64,000 nucleotides of DNA from Desulfurellales bacterium (GCA_027035575.1 JALVUQ010000008.1:1-64000), one strand, 5' to 3'; shown: positions 16,395 to 26,189, counted from the first letter of the stretch. Made by a program: numbers and translations. The notes: generated by a model not told the origin, from the letters alone.

Positions 16395-17399
16395 TTATAA
16401 GCCTTTGCCTTCTGCTATGGCTTCGTCAATGAGTTTTTTACCTATTGCTTTGTAGAATTCAGGATAAATCTTAACGAGTTTCTTTCTCCAAACATCTCTT
16501 TGTGCTGGAGTCAATTCAACAAATTTAACCTTAGGATTTTTGATAACAAGAGCTCTTTGTTTCTTTGTGAGTTTCTGAGCCATTTTTCTTTCATAAGCCG
16601 TTGCGTCTTTTACGCATCCTGCCAATATCTTCTGTAAATCCTTAGGAAGACTGTCCCAAAACTGTGCATTTGTTATAAGAACATATCCGAGATAACCGTG
16701 GTATGTCTCTGTCGTGTAAGGAGCAACCTCATAAAATTTCTTTGTGTAGAGGTTAGACCAAGGATTCTCACATCCGTCCACAACGCCCTGTTCAAGTGCC
16801 GAATAAACTTCTGAGAAAGGAAGAACCTGTGGGCTTGCACCAAGAGCTTTAAACTGAGCTTCCAAAACCTTTGATGACATAATTCTGAATTTCAAGCCTT
16901 TGCAGTCTTTCGGAAGAACGATAGGATGTTTATTGTTTGAGAGAACCTTGAATCCGTTATCCCAATAAGCCAAACCCAACATACCTTTTCTTCTGAACAG
17001 GTTTAGAATCTTTTTGCCTACCGGTCCGTCCATTACAGCGTGCAAATGCTTGTAATCTTTGAACAAGAAAGGTAAATCAAACAACTGCAATTCCGGTAGC
17101 CATCCCGTAAATTTAGCCGTAGCCGGGCAAGCCATCTGGATTGCACCCATCTGTAAAGCTTCAACAGCAGCTCTGTCTCCGTAGAGCATAGCATTAGGAT
17201 AAACCTTAACAATTACCCTTCCGTTTGTCCTCTCCTTAACTATCTTTGCAAAATAGTTGGCAGCAGCACCCTTTGGTGTATCGACCGCAACAACATGGCT
17301 GAATTTAATCACTATCGGCTTCGCAAAAGAAGCAACGGATAGGACAGCTACAACAAGAAGAGCAACAAAGAATGAAAAAACACCTTTCCTAAAACCCAT
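16395..17399 (-). CDS. dctP: TRAP transporter periplasmic binding protein DctP
   Basis: A 334-residue secreted protein. The signal peptide spans about 1-26 and ends ASFA before KPIVIKFSHVV. Family motifs are SHVVAVDTPKGAAANYF, GDRAAVEALQMGAIQM and the ligand-binding core LKFRIMSSKVLEAQFKALGA then VYSALEQGVVDGCENPW, whose arginine normally binds the substrate carboxylate. A C4-dicarboxylate substrate is inferred from the family and from the malic-enzyme gene 29 bp upstream. AGGAGGTG precedes the ATG. Confidence 0.92.
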   Translation of the reverse strand: MGFRKGVFSFFVALLVVAVLSVASFAKPIVIKFSHVVAVDTPKGAAANYFAKIVKERTNGRVIVKVYPNAMLYGDRAAVEALQMGAIQMACPATAKFTGWLPELQLFDLPFLFKDYKHLHAVMDGPVGKKILNLFRRKGMLGLAYWDNGFKVLSNNKHPIVLPKDCKGLKFRIMSSKVLEAQFKALGASPQVLPFSEVYSALEQGVVDGCENPWSNLYTKKFYEVAPYTTETYHGYLGYVLITNAQFWDSLPKDLQKILAGCVKDATAYERKMAQKLTKKQRALVIKNPKVKFVELTPAQRDVWRKKLVKIYPEFYKAIGKKLIDEAIAEGKGL

Positions 17400-17428
17400 A
17401 ACAACACCTCCTAAAAAAATATAAAAAC

Positions 17429-19723
17429 TTATTGTCCTTTCTGCTTTCTCTGGGCATCAAATACGGCTAATGCAATCATATCCTTTATCATATTCGAGCT
17501 TGAACCCATCTCAAGAACGTGAGCCGACTGCTTCAGTCCGACAAGAATAGGTCCGATTGGATAGGCACCACCCATCTTGTAGAGAAGTTTATATGCTATA
17601 TTACCGGAGTTTAGATCCGGGAAGATGATTACATTTGTGTCTTTACCGGCAAGCTCGTTGAATGGATAAAACTTATCCCTCAACTCCCTGTCAACCGCAA
17701 TGTTAGCCTGCATCTCACCGTCAACCGTCAAATCGGGATACTTTTCTTTGATGATTCGTACGGTATCTCTTATTTTCTTTGCCTCAGCCTGGTTGTTGCT
17801 TCCGAAGTTGGAGAATGACAATACGGATACTACAGGCTCTTTGTCTGTCAAATCCTGATAAAAATGAGCCGCCTCTTTAGCTATAACTGCCAACTGCTCG
17901 CTTGACGGATTTACATTTATTGTAGTATCACCGAATACGTATATCTTGTTATTTATAATCATAACATAGAGGCCTGCGACAACGCTCTCTTTGTCAGCCT
18001 TGTCCGCAACCTGCAAAACAGGTCTGACAACAGCCGGGTAGTTGTATGTTTCACCAACTATCATTGAGTCCGCATCACCTTTTTTAACAAGCATAGCAGC
18101 AAAGAAGTTAGGCCTGTGCCTCATAAGATAGTCTGCTTCCTTTCTTGTCAAGCCCTTCCTTGCCCTCTCTCTAAAGATTTCCTCCGCATACTCATCCGTT
18201 TTGTCAAAATATATCGGGTCGATAAATTCAATCTGCTCAAGCATAGACTCTTTTAGCCCGATTTCTTTTATCCTCTGCAATACATCCTCTTTTGTATAGC
18301 TTCTTGCACCGACAAATACAGGTTTTACTATTCCCTCCTCGATAGAGTCCTGAACTGCTCTTAATATGTTGGGGTCTGTGGTTTCCGTAAAAACAACCCT
18401 CTTCGGGTCGCTTTTCGCCTTGTTGTATATGTAGTGTGTGACGGCTTTTGTTTTATCCAATCTTTCAAGCAGCTGCTCTTTGTATCTATCCACATCAAAA
18501 CTGTCTATCTGCGCAACACCCGAGTCTATTGCAGCCTGTGCAACCGCAGGCGCAACATACACAAGAGCTCTCGGGTCAAAAGGTTTCGGTAAGATGTATT
18601 CTCTTCCGAACTTCAGGTTTTCAACGCCGTATGCCTTTAAAACGCTCTCAGGCACATCTTCTTTTGCAAGCTGTGCCAATGCTCTTGCCGCAGCCATCAT
18701 CATTTCATCGTTAATCTGCGTTGCTCTTGTATCCAAAGCTCCTCTAAACAAAAACGGAAAAGCCAAAACGTTGTTTATCTGGTTCGGATAGTCGCTTCTG
18801 CCCGTTCCCATTATAACGTTTGGATTTGCGTGAACAGCCTTATCGTATGTAATTTCGGGATTGGGGTTCGCCATTGCAAATATAATGGGGTTGTCGTTCA
18901 TAGACTTGACCATATCCTCTGTTAAAATATCGGCTTTTGAAACACCGAGGAATATATCCGCACCCTTAATCACATCCTCAAGCGTTCTTGCATCCGTTTC
19001 GTTTGCAAAAAATTCTTTATATTTGTTCATCCTCTCCGTTCTGCCTTTGTATATGACACCTTTGGAGTCAATCATATAGACATTCTCTTTTTTTATGCCA
19101 AGAGTAACAAAAAACTTTGCACAAGCTATACCGGCAGCGCCGGCGCCGTTTACGACAAGTTTGCATTTTGATATGTCCTTACCGGTTATCTCCAAGGCAT
19201 TGAGCAGAGCTGCACCGCTGATAACGGCTGTGCCGTGCTGGTCGTCGTGGAATATGGGGATATTGCATCTCTTTCTTAATTCTTCTTCAATATAGAAGCA
19301 CTCGGGCGCCTTTATGTCTTCCAAATTTACCGCTCCGAATGTCGGCTCAAGAGCTCTGACTATATCGATTATCTTATCCGGGTCGGTTTCGTCTATCTCT
19401 ATATCAAAGACATCAACATCAGCAAAGTTCTTAAATAGGTTGCCTTTCCCCTCCATAACCGGCTTTGAAGCCAAAGCGCCTATGTTACCCAGTCCCAAAA
19501 CAGCAGTTCCGTTTGAAATAACGGCAACGAGATTGCCTTTTGCCGTATATTTATATGCATCCTGAGGGTTTTTTTCCACCTCAAGGCATACATCCGCCAC
19601 TCCGGGTGTATATGCCAAAGACAAATCTTCTTGTGTGTTAAACGGTTTTGTGACTCTTACCTCAACTTTGCCGGGTCTGCCCATTGAGTGATATTTTAAA
19701 GCTTTTTCTTTGAGATTTTCCAT
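17429..19723 (-). CDS. maeB: Malic enzyme with C-terminal phosphotransacetylase-like domain (MaeB type)
   Basis: Oxidatively decarboxylates malate to pyruvate and CO2, or runs the reverse carboxylation, using NAD(P). At 764 residues it is the two-domain MaeB form. The catalytic part (about 1-420) shows [51 protein letters not shown] and the dinucleotide loop [13 protein letters not shown]. The C-terminal part (about 430-760) is phosphotransacetylase-like; in studied MaeB enzymes it senses acetyl-CoA rather than catalysing. It has a near-consensus promoter and GGAGGA before the ATG, and leads into dctP, tying C4-acid transport to malate/pyruvate exchange. Confidence 0.95.
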   Translation of the reverse strand: MENLKEKALKYHSMGRPGKVEVRVTKPFNTQEDLSLAYTPGVADVCLEVEKNPQDAYKYTAKGNLVAVISNGTAVLGLGNIGALASKPVMEGKGNLFKNFADVDVFDIEIDETDPDKIIDIVRALEPTFGAVNLEDIKAPECFYIEEELRKRCNIPIFHDDQHGTAVISGAALLNALEITGKDISKCKLVVNGAGAAGIACAKFFVTLGIKKENVYMIDSKGVIYKGRTERMNKYKEFFANETDARTLEDVIKGADIFLGVSKADILTEDMVKSMNDNPIIFAMANPNPEITYDKAVHANPNVIMGTGRSDYPNQINNVLAFPFLFRGALDTRATQINDEMMMAAARALAQLAKEDVPESVLKAYGVENLKFGREYILPKPFDPRALVYVAPAVAQAAIDSGVAQIDSFDVDRYKEQLLERLDKTKAVTHYIYNKAKSDPKRVVFTETTDPNILRAVQDSIEEGIVKPVFVGARSYTKEDVLQRIKEIGLKESMLEQIEFIDPIYFDKTDEYAEEIFRERARKGLTRKEADYLMRHRPNFFAAMLVKKGDADSMIVGETYNYPAVVRPVLQVADKADKESVVAGLYVMIINNKIYVFGDTTINVNPSSEQLAVIAKEAAHFYQDLTDKEPVVSVLSFSNFGSNNQAEAKKIRDTVRIIKEKYPDLTVDGEMQANIAVDRELRDKFYPFNELAGKDTNVIIFPDLNSGNIAYKLLYKMGGAYPIGPILVGLKQSAHVLEMGSSSNMIKDMIALAVFDAQRKQKGQ

Positions 19724-19755
19724 CTACAATCCTCCTAAAAAATTTTCACTAATTA

Positions 19756-19784
19756 ATTTTAAAATTTTTTTTAGCATCTGTCAA
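19756..19784 (-). promoter_or_regulatory. Promoter of maeB-dctPQM
   Basis: On the minus strand TTGACA (19784-19779), 17 bp, TAAAAT (19761-19756). The transcript would start about 25 bases before the maeB ATG, leaving room for the GGAGGA site. Confidence 0.65.
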
Positions 19785-19808
19785 TGAGAATAAATTTATT
19801 AAATTCAT

Positions 19809-20576
19809 TTAAGTAATTAATTGAATATTTTTGTTGATAACACTTTTTCCTACCATTCTCAGTATCAGAAAGTTTGAAATTGTTACGGATGCTGCAATGG
19901 CAATAACTATGGTTACCTGATAGTTGACCGATTCTATGGGATTTATGCCCGAAAGTATCTGACCCGTCATCATACCCGGCAAAAATACGATACCCATACC
20001 GCTTGCAGAGGAAAGCGTAGGCAGAAGTGAAGAGTAGAAAGCATCTTTTCTGATAACGGATAAAGCCTCCTGCTTATTTGCGCCGAGGCATAAGAAGCTC
20101 TCAATCAACTCTTTGTTGTCTTTGGTTTTTGAGAAAAAACGTTCTATGCCTATTGCCGTGGAGTTCATAGAATTGCCTATAATCATTCCCGCAAGAGGAA
20201 TTACATATCTTGCATCCATATGGCTTAAACGAATAATACCCAAAAGCATAAAAGATAAAATTGTGCTGCTTGATATAAGAATGGAAACAAAGATGTACAG
20301 ACTCAGGTTCTCGGCTTTAACCTTTGCCCTGCTGACTACGATTCTCGTTGCAAAGAATATCATTGATACGAATATAGCCGTAGTGAGAAATATGTTGTTT
20401 ATCTTAAACACATAAAGAAGAGCAAAGCCTGCAAGAAACAGCTGAATGCTCATCCTAAAAAAAGATATAAGTATGTCTTTTGTGATTTTAAGTTTTTCGA
20501 TATGTGTTAAAAGTATGATGAGTATGAGCATCAGATACGATACTGTCAAGCCTTCAAGCGATATCTGTTTAAACAT
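19809..20576 (-). CDS. fetB: FetB/YbbM-like ABC transporter permease (UPF0014)
   Basis: A 255-residue protein with about seven hydrophobic helices. Characteristic UPF0014 segments are IPLAGMIIGNSMNSTAIGIERF, LCLGANKQEALSVIRKD and LPGMMTGQILSGINPIES. In Escherichia coli the FetAB pair has been linked to iron export and oxidative-stress resistance; a similar role is inferred, not shown. It overlaps the ATPase gene by 8 bp. No terminator is visible after it; the maeB promoter follows within 70 bp. Confidence 0.85.
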   Translation of the reverse strand: MFKQISLEGLTVSYLMLILIILLTHIEKLKITKDILISFFRMSIQLFLAGFALLYVFKINNIFLTTAIFVSMIFFATRIVVSRAKVKAENLSLYIFVSILISSSTILSFMLLGIIRLSHMDARYVIPLAGMIIGNSMNSTAIGIERFFSKTKDNKELIESFLCLGANKQEALSVIRKDAFYSSLLPTLSSASGMGIVFLPGMMTGQILSGINPIESVNYQVTIVIAIAASVTISNFLILRMVGKSVINKNIQLIT

Positions 20577-21210
20577 TTTTCAGTTTCCCTTCCTCTATTG
20601 AAAAGATAAAATCCGCATATTTTTTGGCGTCTTTTGAGTGAGATGCAACAATACAGATATGTTTTTTTGACAGCTCCTTTAAATATGAAAATACATTTTC
20701 CTGTGTACTGTAATCAAGTGCGCTGGTCGGTTCGTCAAACAGAAAAATCTCCGGCTTTAGCAGTATGCTTCTTATCAGTGCTATCCTTTGAGCCTCTCCG
20801 CCCGAGAGTTTTTTTATGTTTTTGTCGAGTATGTCTTTTGTCAGGTTAAATCTATAAAGCAAACTTTCAAGGAGGTTGTTGTCTGTCGTTTTTGATTTAT
20901 GCACCTTGAATGAAAACGGCAGAAGTATATTTTCCATAACGCTGCCCTCTGCAAAAATCGTTGTTTGGTTGGTTAATATGCAATTACTGCGCCAGCGGGC
21001 AGTATCGAAGGATTGAATATCTTTTTTCTTGTAAAAAATAGAACCCCTATTTGGAGAAATCAAAAGATTTATAAGTTTAAGCAAGGATGTCTTACCGCTT
21101 CCCGAGCTTCCGTAAATCAGATTCAGACCTTTTGAAAATACCGTATTTACATCAGTTAATATGATTTTGTCCAAGCGAAGCAGTTCTATATTTTTAAACT
21201 CGATACACAT
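20569..21210 (-). CDS. fetA: FetA/YbbL-like ABC transporter ATPase
   Basis: A 213-residue ATP-binding subunit: Walker A GSSGSGKTS, Q-loop near LTNQTTIFAEGSVMENI, signature LSGGEAQRIALIRSIL, Walker B IFLFDEPTSALD and the switch histidine in VASHSKDAKKYAD. It pairs with the downstream FetB-like permease. GAGG lies upstream of the ATG at a slightly long spacing. Its promoter overlaps that of the divergent radical SAM gene. Confidence 0.87.
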   Translation of the reverse strand: MCIEFKNIELLRLDKIILTDVNTVFSKGLNLIYGSSGSGKTSLLKLINLLISPNRGSIFYKKKDIQSFDTARWRSNCILTNQTTIFAEGSVMENILLPFSFKVHKSKTTDNNLLESLLYRFNLTKDILDKNIKKLSGGEAQRIALIRSILLKPEIFLFDEPTSALDYSTQENVFSYLKELSKKHICIVASHSKDAKKYADFIFSIEEGKLKNV

Positions 21211-21212
21211 AA

Positions 21213-21241
21213 TTGCAAATTCCTCGAAACTATTATATTAT
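21213..21241 (+). promoter_or_regulatory. Promoter of the KamA-like gene
   Basis: TTGCAA (21213-21218), 17 bp, TATTAT (21236-21241). The expected transcription start, about 21248, coincides with the only suitable GTG start codon. Confidence 0.5.
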
Positions 21242-21260
21242 TTAATTGTGAAATATACAA
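21232..21260 (-). promoter_or_regulatory. Promoter of fetAB
   Basis: On the minus strand TTGTAT (21260-21255), 17 bp, TATAAT (21237-21232). It overlaps the divergent promoter of the KamA-like gene, so the two polymerases would compete. Confidence 0.5.
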
Positions 21261-22177
21261 AAAGGTTTTTTTCAAGCAGCTCTTATCTGTTGTCGATACT
21301 TCACAAAGATGGTATCAAAAAACAATTTGTCAGCCCGTTTGATGAGATAAAAAAGCAAAAATTCAACGACCCTTTAAACGAAGCCTCTTTTTCAAAGGCA
21401 AAAGGCTTAATTCACAGATATCCCGACAGGGTTGTTTTAACCGTTACAAACAGATGTTTCGGATATTGTAAATTCTGTTTCAGAAAAAAGAACTGGTTTG
21501 ATTTTGAGGGTTTTGATTTGGACGGCGCTATTGACTATTTAAAGAGGCATACCCGAATAAGAGAGGTTTTGATATCGGGGGGTGACCCGTTTTTTTTAAA
21601 TAATGCGGAACTTGAAAAGATACTTTCCGAAATCAGAAGCATAGAACATATTGAGGTGATAAGGATAGGAACAAGGGCTTTAAGCACAAATCCTATGCGT
21701 ATGGATAAAAAAACATTGAGCCTGTTAACAAAATATAAACCTATTTGGATTGCAATCCACATCAACCACCCTGACGAATTAACTCTTGAGTTTGAAAAAA
21801 TCGTAAAAGATACGGTTGATTCAGGAATTCCGATTGTATCACAAACCGTGCTGCTTAAAGGTATAAACGACGATTCTAAAATTCTTAAAAAGCTCTTTTG
21901 CAGGCTTGTCTACCTTGGGATTAAACCGTACTATCTTTTTGGCTGCGATGCTGCCACAGGGAATGAGAAGTTCAGGGTTTCAATAGAAAAAGCCCTATCC
22001 GTTATGGACAGCTTGAGAGGCAACGTAAGCGGGTTGTGCGTGCCGACATTTGCTTTCGATTTGCCGAATGGCGGAGGGAAAATTGTTCTTGAGCCTCAAA
22101 AACTCATAAAAAGGGATAACAACAGATACAAATTTGTTAATTTTGAACATACGGAGTACGATTATGAAGACATTTGA
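21248..22177 (+). CDS. Short KamA/EpmB-like radical SAM aminomutase family protein
   Basis: A 309-residue relative of lysine 2,3-aminomutase and EpmB, which lysylates elongation factor P. The lead-in LIHRYPDRVVLTVTNRC matches the family, the cluster ligands are Cys70, Cys74 and Cys77 (CFGYCKFC), and the C-terminal LPNGGGKIVLEP supplies the PLP lysine (Lys278). It is shorter than typical KamA (over 400 residues), closer to EpmB. No efp or epmA gene lies nearby, so the substrate is open. The frame extends back into fetA, but the GTG at 21248 is preferred because it lies outside fetA and at the predicted transcript start. No ribosome-binding site precedes it. It overlaps the MoaE-like gene. Confidence 0.8.
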   Translation: MKYTKRFFSSSSYLLSILHKDGIKKQFVSPFDEIKKQKFNDPLNEASFSKAKGLIHRYPDRVVLTVTNRCFGYCKFCFRKKNWFDFEGFDLDGAIDYLKRHTRIREVLISGGDPFFLNNAELEKILSEIRSIEHIEVIRIGTRALSTNPMRMDKKTLSLLTKYKPIWIAIHINHPDELTLEFEKIVKDTVDSGIPIVSQTVLLKGINDDSKILKKLFCRLVYLGIKPYYLFGCDAATGNEKFRVSIEKALSVMDSLRGNVSGLCVPTFAFDLPNGGGKIVLEPQKLIKRDNNRYKFVNFEHTEYDYEDI

Positions 22178-22538
22178 TTTAAATGCCGAATTGAAAAAAA
22201 TCAAACAAAACACAAACAAAGACGAACTCGGAATGATACTGGTGCATAACGGCATCGTGCGGGGTACATCGAGAGTCGGAAACAAAAGCGTGTCGATTAT
22301 GGAGATGAGCTTTGATAAAGAAAAACTGTCTGCGGCTATCAAAAAGGCTAAAGAAAACAAGGGTGTAAAGAGCGTTGTCGTATGGATAAACGAGGGAGAA
22401 CTGTCTGTGGGCGACGATATTATGTATGTGATACTGTCGGGGGACAGGAGGATAAATATACTCAAACCCTTCGAGGAATTGATAGAAAATATTAAAAGTA
22501 ACGTGGTTACGGAAAAAGAAATAATAGGGCACAAATAA
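22164..22538 (+). CDS. MoaE-like (molybdopterin synthase large-subunit family) protein
   Basis: A 124-residue protein that follows the MoaE pattern: GMILVHNGIVRGTSRVG for the conserved GIVR segment, VVVWINEGELSVGDD for the usual HR.G.L..GD stretch, and SGDRRINILKPFEELIENIK for the AHR...lid.lK region. The HR of the first motif is lost, the second keeps the Arg but not the His, and the usual C-terminal KKE reads TEKE. It may be a divergent molybdopterin synthase subunit or have a new role; no moaD or other moa gene is adjacent. The ATG at 22164 has GGAG 8 bp upstream and overlaps the radical SAM gene by 14 bp. Confidence 0.65.
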   Translation: MKTFDLNAELKKIKQNTNKDELGMILVHNGIVRGTSRVGNKSVSIMEMSFDKEKLSAAIKKAKENKGVKSVVVWINEGELSVGDDIMYVILSGDRRINILKPFEELIENIKSNVVTEKEIIGHK

Positions 22539-22546
22539 CAAAACAC

Positions 22547-22573
22547 TTTACAAACAGCCTTATATTATATAAC
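22547..22573 (+). promoter_or_regulatory. Possible rpsO promoter
   Basis: TTTACA (22547-22552), 15 bp, TATAAC (22568-22573). The spacing is short and the boxes are imperfect. AAGGAG follows just before rpsO. Confidence 0.35.
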
Positions 22574-22610
22574 ATTATAACCGAAAAAAATTGAGGTTAA
22601 GGAGTGTAAG

Positions 22611-22880
22611 ATGTCTTTAGTTAAAGAGCAAAAAGAAGAAATAATCCAGAAATTCGGAACACACGAGGGTGATACCGGTTCAACGAGTGTCCAGATAGCC
22701 CTTTTGACCGAAAGAATCAAGTATTTAACGGAACATTTCAAGGAGCATCCGAAAGACTTCCATTCAAGAAGAGGTCTTTTGAAGCTTGTCGGCAGAAGGA
22801 GAAAACTGCTTAAATATTTGAAGAACTACAAATTTGACGAATACAAGAAGGTAGTCAAAGAACTCGGCTTAAAGGGTTAG
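22611..22880 (+). CDS. rpsO: Ribosomal protein S15
   Basis: The 89-residue small-subunit protein that binds 16S rRNA and bridges to the large subunit. The whole family signature is present: [37 protein letters not shown] and [19 protein letters not shown] precedes the ATG. It sits 6 bp before pnp, the classic rpsO-pnp pair whose mRNA is subject to control by PNPase in other bacteria. Confidence 0.97.
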   Translation: MSLVKEQKEEIIQKFGTHEGDTGSTSVQIALLTERIKYLTEHFKEHPKDFHSRRGLLKLVGRRRKLLKYLKNYKFDEYKKVVKELGLKG

Positions 22881-22886
22881 TCTCCG

Positions 22887-25007
22887 ATGCATTACTATAT
22901 AGAAAAAAATATAGACGGAATTCCCCTAAGAATAGAAACGGGGAGGTATGCAAAGCAGGCTGACGGTGCCTGTATTGTAAGGCTGGGGGATACGATGGTT
23001 TTGGCTACAGCCGTATCAAAAAAAGAGCCCCCGGAGGAGTTCCTTGATTTTTTCCCTTTAACGGTGAACTATCAGGAAAAGTTTTATGCTGCCGGGAAAA
23101 TACCCGGCGGATTCGTTAAAAGAGAAGGCAGGCCAACCATTCACGAGACGCTTATTTCCCGCCTTATAGACAGAACTATAAGACCGCTGTTTCCAAAAGA
23201 CTACAAACAGGAAACCCAGGTTATCATCACGACCATAAGCGCAGACCAGGACAATGACCCGGCTATAATAAGCATAATGGCAGCATCACTTGCTTTGGCT
23301 TTGTCGGATATACCTTTTTTGGGACCTGTTGCCGGCGTTAGGGTATCCAAGTCTGACGGAAGGCTTACCACGTTTTTGCCGGTTGAAAAAACAAAGGAAT
23401 CCCCTGTCAATCTTGTTATCTCCGGCACAAAAGATGCAATAAATATGATAGAAGCCGGTGCCGATGAGCTGAGCGAGGAGGAGATGGTCGAAGCCATTAT
23501 GTTCGGCAAAAATAAAATAGACAAGTTGATAGATATAGAGGAAGAGCTTATTTCTCAAGCTGCGAAGCCCAAAAGGGAGTATCAGCCGGTTGATGTTAAG
23601 CCTGAAATTGTAAATAAGATGGAGAGCTTGGTAGAAGAAGAGTTAGAAAAAGCCGTTGAGATAAAGGAAAAGAAAAAAAGAAACGAAGAAATCGACTCCA
23701 TTTTCGATAAAGCCTACGAAGAGATTAAGAAAGAGTTTGATGAAGAGGAACATCTTGACGCTCAATGTAAATCTGCTTTTGAAGATATAGTCAGAAATCT
23801 GGTCAGGGCAAAGATAGTTTCCACGGGAATCAGAATCGACGGAAGAGAGTTGGACGAAATCAGACCTATAACCTGTGAAGTGGGCGTTTTGCCGAGGGCT
23901 CACGGTTCGGCTGTTTTCACAAGAGGAGAAACCCAAGCTATGGTTGCCGTGACGCTCGGAACAAAAGAAGATGCCCAAATCATAGACGACATATCAGAAG
24001 AAAGCTACGAGCGTTTTATGCTGCACTACAACTTCCCTCCGTTTTCAACGGGAGAGGTAAAACGATTGGGACCTCCCGGCAGAAGAGAAATCGGACACGG
24101 ACATCTTGCAAAAAGGGCAATAGAGCCTATTATACCGAAAGAGGAAGAATTTCCTTATGCAATAAGGGTTGTTTCTGATATTTTAGAGTCCAACGGGTCC
24201 AGCTCAATGGCGACCGTATGCGGCTCTACGTTGTCTTTAATGGATGCCGGCGTGCCTGTTAAAAAACCGGTCAGCGGTATTGCGATGGGACTTATAAGCT
24301 ACAACGATACGAATACCATACTAACCGATATTCTCGGCGAAGAAGACCATTACGGCGATATGGATTTTAAGGTTGCAGGAACCAAAGACGGAATAACGGC
24401 GCTGCAGATGGATATTAAGATAAGCGGCGTTGATGCGGATATGTTGAAGGTTGCACTGGAGAAAGCCAAAAAAGCCAGACTGTTTATACTAAACAAGATG
24501 CTTGAGGCGATAGATAAACCGAGGGCTGCTCTATCCAAATATGCACCAAAGATAAAGATGCTGACGGTCGATACGGATAAAATAAAGGATTTGATTGGTC
24601 CAAACGGAAAAACCATCAAGTCGATAATCGAGCAGACGAATGTCAAAATAGACATATCTCAAGACGGCTCGGTCAATATATACGGCGGAATAGATTCCAA
24701 GCTTGACGAGGCTGTGGCAAAAATCAAAGAACTGACAACCGTTGTTAAAGAGGGAGATATTTTTGAGGGTGTTGTTGCCCGCATAGAGAGCTACGGTGCG
24801 TTTGTTAAGATTTTACCGAACAAAGACGGACTGCTCCATATCTCTCAAATATCCGCTCAAAGAATAGAGAGAGTATCAGATAAACTGAAGGTAGGAGACA
24901 AGATAAAGGTTAAGGTTACTGGCATAGATAAGTTCGGAAGAATTTCTTTAAGCCACAAGGCACTGCTGAGTGACGGTTCCCTCAATGAAAATAAAGAAGC
25001 TCAATAG
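22887..25007 (+). CDS. pnp: Polyribonucleotide nucleotidyltransferase (PNPase)
   Basis: Phosphorolytic 3'-5' exoribonuclease of 706 residues. Domain order: first RNase PH domain (RLGDTMVLATAVSKK, FFPLTVNYQEKFYAAGKIPG, FVKREGRPT), a helical linker of about 60 residues, second RNase PH domain (AHGSAVFTRGETQA, FMLHYNFPPFSTGEV, GRREIGHGHLAKRA, MDFKVAGTKDGITALQMDIK), a KH domain with DLIGPNGKTIKSII, and a C-terminal S1 domain (EGVVARIESYGAFVKILPNK). Catalytic acidic residues of the second core are in place. The M16 peptidase gene overlaps its 3' end, an arrangement also seen in firmicutes. Confidence 0.97.
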   Translation: MHYYIEKNIDGIPLRIETGRYAKQADGACIVRLGDTMVLATAVSKKEPPEEFLDFFPLTVNYQEKFYAAGKIPGGFVKREGRPTIHETLISRLIDRTIRPLFPKDYKQETQVIITTISADQDNDPAIISIMAASLALALSDIPFLGPVAGVRVSKSDGRLTTFLPVEKTKESPVNLVISGTKDAINMIEAGADELSEEEMVEAIMFGKNKIDKLIDIEEELISQAAKPKREYQPVDVKPEIVNKMESLVEEELEKAVEIKEKKKRNEEIDSIFDKAYEEIKKEFDEEEHLDAQCKSAFEDIVRNLVRAKIVSTGIRIDGRELDEIRPITCEVGVLPRAHGSAVFTRGETQAMVAVTLGTKEDAQIIDDISEESYERFMLHYNFPPFSTGEVKRLGPPGRREIGHGHLAKRAIEPIIPKEEEFPYAIRVVSDILESNGSSSMATVCGSTLSLMDAGVPVKKPVSGIAMGLISYNDTNTILTDILGEEDHYGDMDFKVAGTKDGITALQMDIKISGVDADMLKVALEKAKKARLFILNKMLEAIDKPRAALSKYAPKIKMLTVDTDKIKDLIGPNGKTIKSIIEQTNVKIDISQDGSVNIYGGIDSKLDEAVAKIKELTTVVKEGDIFEGVVARIESYGAFVKILPNKDGLLHISQISAQRIERVSDKLKVGDKIKVKVTGIDKFGRISLSHKALLSDGSLNENKEAQ

Positions 25008-26178
25008 AGATATAAAAAGCATTTCCGTGGGGATTTTTATTTCCGCCGGAAGTGCTTATGAAAATGAGAACGAGAGAGGACTCGCCCATTTCATAGAGCA
25101 TATGCTCTTCAAAGGAACAAAAAACAGAACATACAAGCAGATAGCCGAGGATATAGACAGACTCGGCGGCACTATCAATGCCTTTACCTCAAAAGAATAT
25201 ACCTGTTTCTATGTCAGAATACTCAAAGATTTCATACACGAAGGATTCGACGTGTTGAAGGATATGCTTTTAAATTCGACTATCGATAAAAAGGAGCTTG
25301 AGAAAGAAAAAGGCGTAATAATAGAAGAAATCAATATGACTCAGGACAATCCCGAAGAAGCCGTATTTGACGCTTTTATGGAAAATGCCGTTTCGGGGAG
25401 TTTCGGAAAACCCATTCTGGGCACTAAAGAGCATATAGAAGGCTATAAGCGTGAGGATTTACTTAAATTTATGGGCAAACACTACAACCAGGAAAATATG
25501 ATTATTTCTGCTGTCGGAAAAACGGAGGATATTGATTTTTCTTTGAACGGCGATTTCTTCTTTAGTGAATATGCAAATCAGGCAGAAGACGACAAGCTCA
25601 TATTTTCATTTAAAAGCGGCGTTGATTTGGTAAAAAGGGATATACAGCAGTCAAATGTGGTTATGGGCTGCGAGCTGTTTGATGTTTACGATGAAAGAAA
25701 GTATGCGGCATATCTTTTAAACGACGTATTCGGCGGGACAATGAGTTCCAGGCTGTTTCAGAGCATACGAGAAGAGCAGTCTTTATGCTACCATATCTCT
25801 TCATCCGCAAAATTGTTTCAAAAAGGCGGCATTTTCAATATATTTGCAGGAACCTACAAAGACAACACTCAAAAACTATTGGATAGCATAAAAAAAGAGA
25901 TAGAAAAACTGAAAAAACACTACTTAACACAAGAGGAACTCGACAAGGCAAAAACATACTTTAAGGGTTCGTATATGCTCTCTTTGGAATCCTCATACGC
26001 ATCGATGGTTAAGCAGGGAATAGACAACATTTTGTACGGAGAGTATGTTGACGAAGAAAAGATAATAGAAAAAACCGACAGTGTTACAATGGACGACATA
26101 GTCGAAATTGTGGATATGATTGAGCCTGAGAGATTTCATATCACGGTTTTGGGAGATATAGACAAAGTTGATTGGTAA
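24985..26178 (+). CDS. M16 family zinc metallopeptidase
   Basis: A 397-residue inverzincin peptidase related to mitochondrial processing peptidase beta. The zinc motif HXXEH is His35-Phe-Ile-Glu-His39 in RGLAHFIEHMLFKGT, with the distal glutamate in KGVIIEEINMTQDNPEE. The C-terminal half has the family pattern FGGTMSSRLFQSIREEQSLCY. No signal peptide is seen, so it is probably cytosolic. The start is uncertain: GTG at 24970 or ATG at 24985, both inside pnp and without a clear ribosome-binding site. The ATG gives the better N-terminus. The substrate is unknown. Confidence 0.9.
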   Translation: MKIKKLNRDIKSISVGIFISAGSAYENENERGLAHFIEHMLFKGTKNRTYKQIAEDIDRLGGTINAFTSKEYTCFYVRILKDFIHEGFDVLKDMLLNSTIDKKELEKEKGVIIEEINMTQDNPEEAVFDAFMENAVSGSFGKPILGTKEHIEGYKREDLLKFMGKHYNQENMIISAVGKTEDIDFSLNGDFFFSEYANQAEDDKLIFSFKSGVDLVKRDIQQSNVVMGCELFDVYDERKYAAYLLNDVFGGTMSSRLFQSIREEQSLCYHISSSAKLFQKGGIFNIFAGTYKDNTQKLLDSIKKEIEKLKKHYLTQEELDKAKTYFKGSYMLSLESSYASMVKQGIDNILYGEYVDEEKIIEKTDSVTMDDIVEIVDMIEPERFHITVLGDIDKVDW

Positions 26179-26189
26179 CGGAGTAAGAA

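Noticed and set aside
18438-19565. Several open frames opposite maeB
   Set aside because: They are codon-bias shadows of maeB: no ribosome-binding sites and no family motifs.
21161-21247. Upstream extension of the KamA-like gene to an ATG at 21161
   Set aside because: It would lie within the opposite-strand fetA start region and adds a non-family sequence; the GTG at 21248 fits the promoter and the family better.
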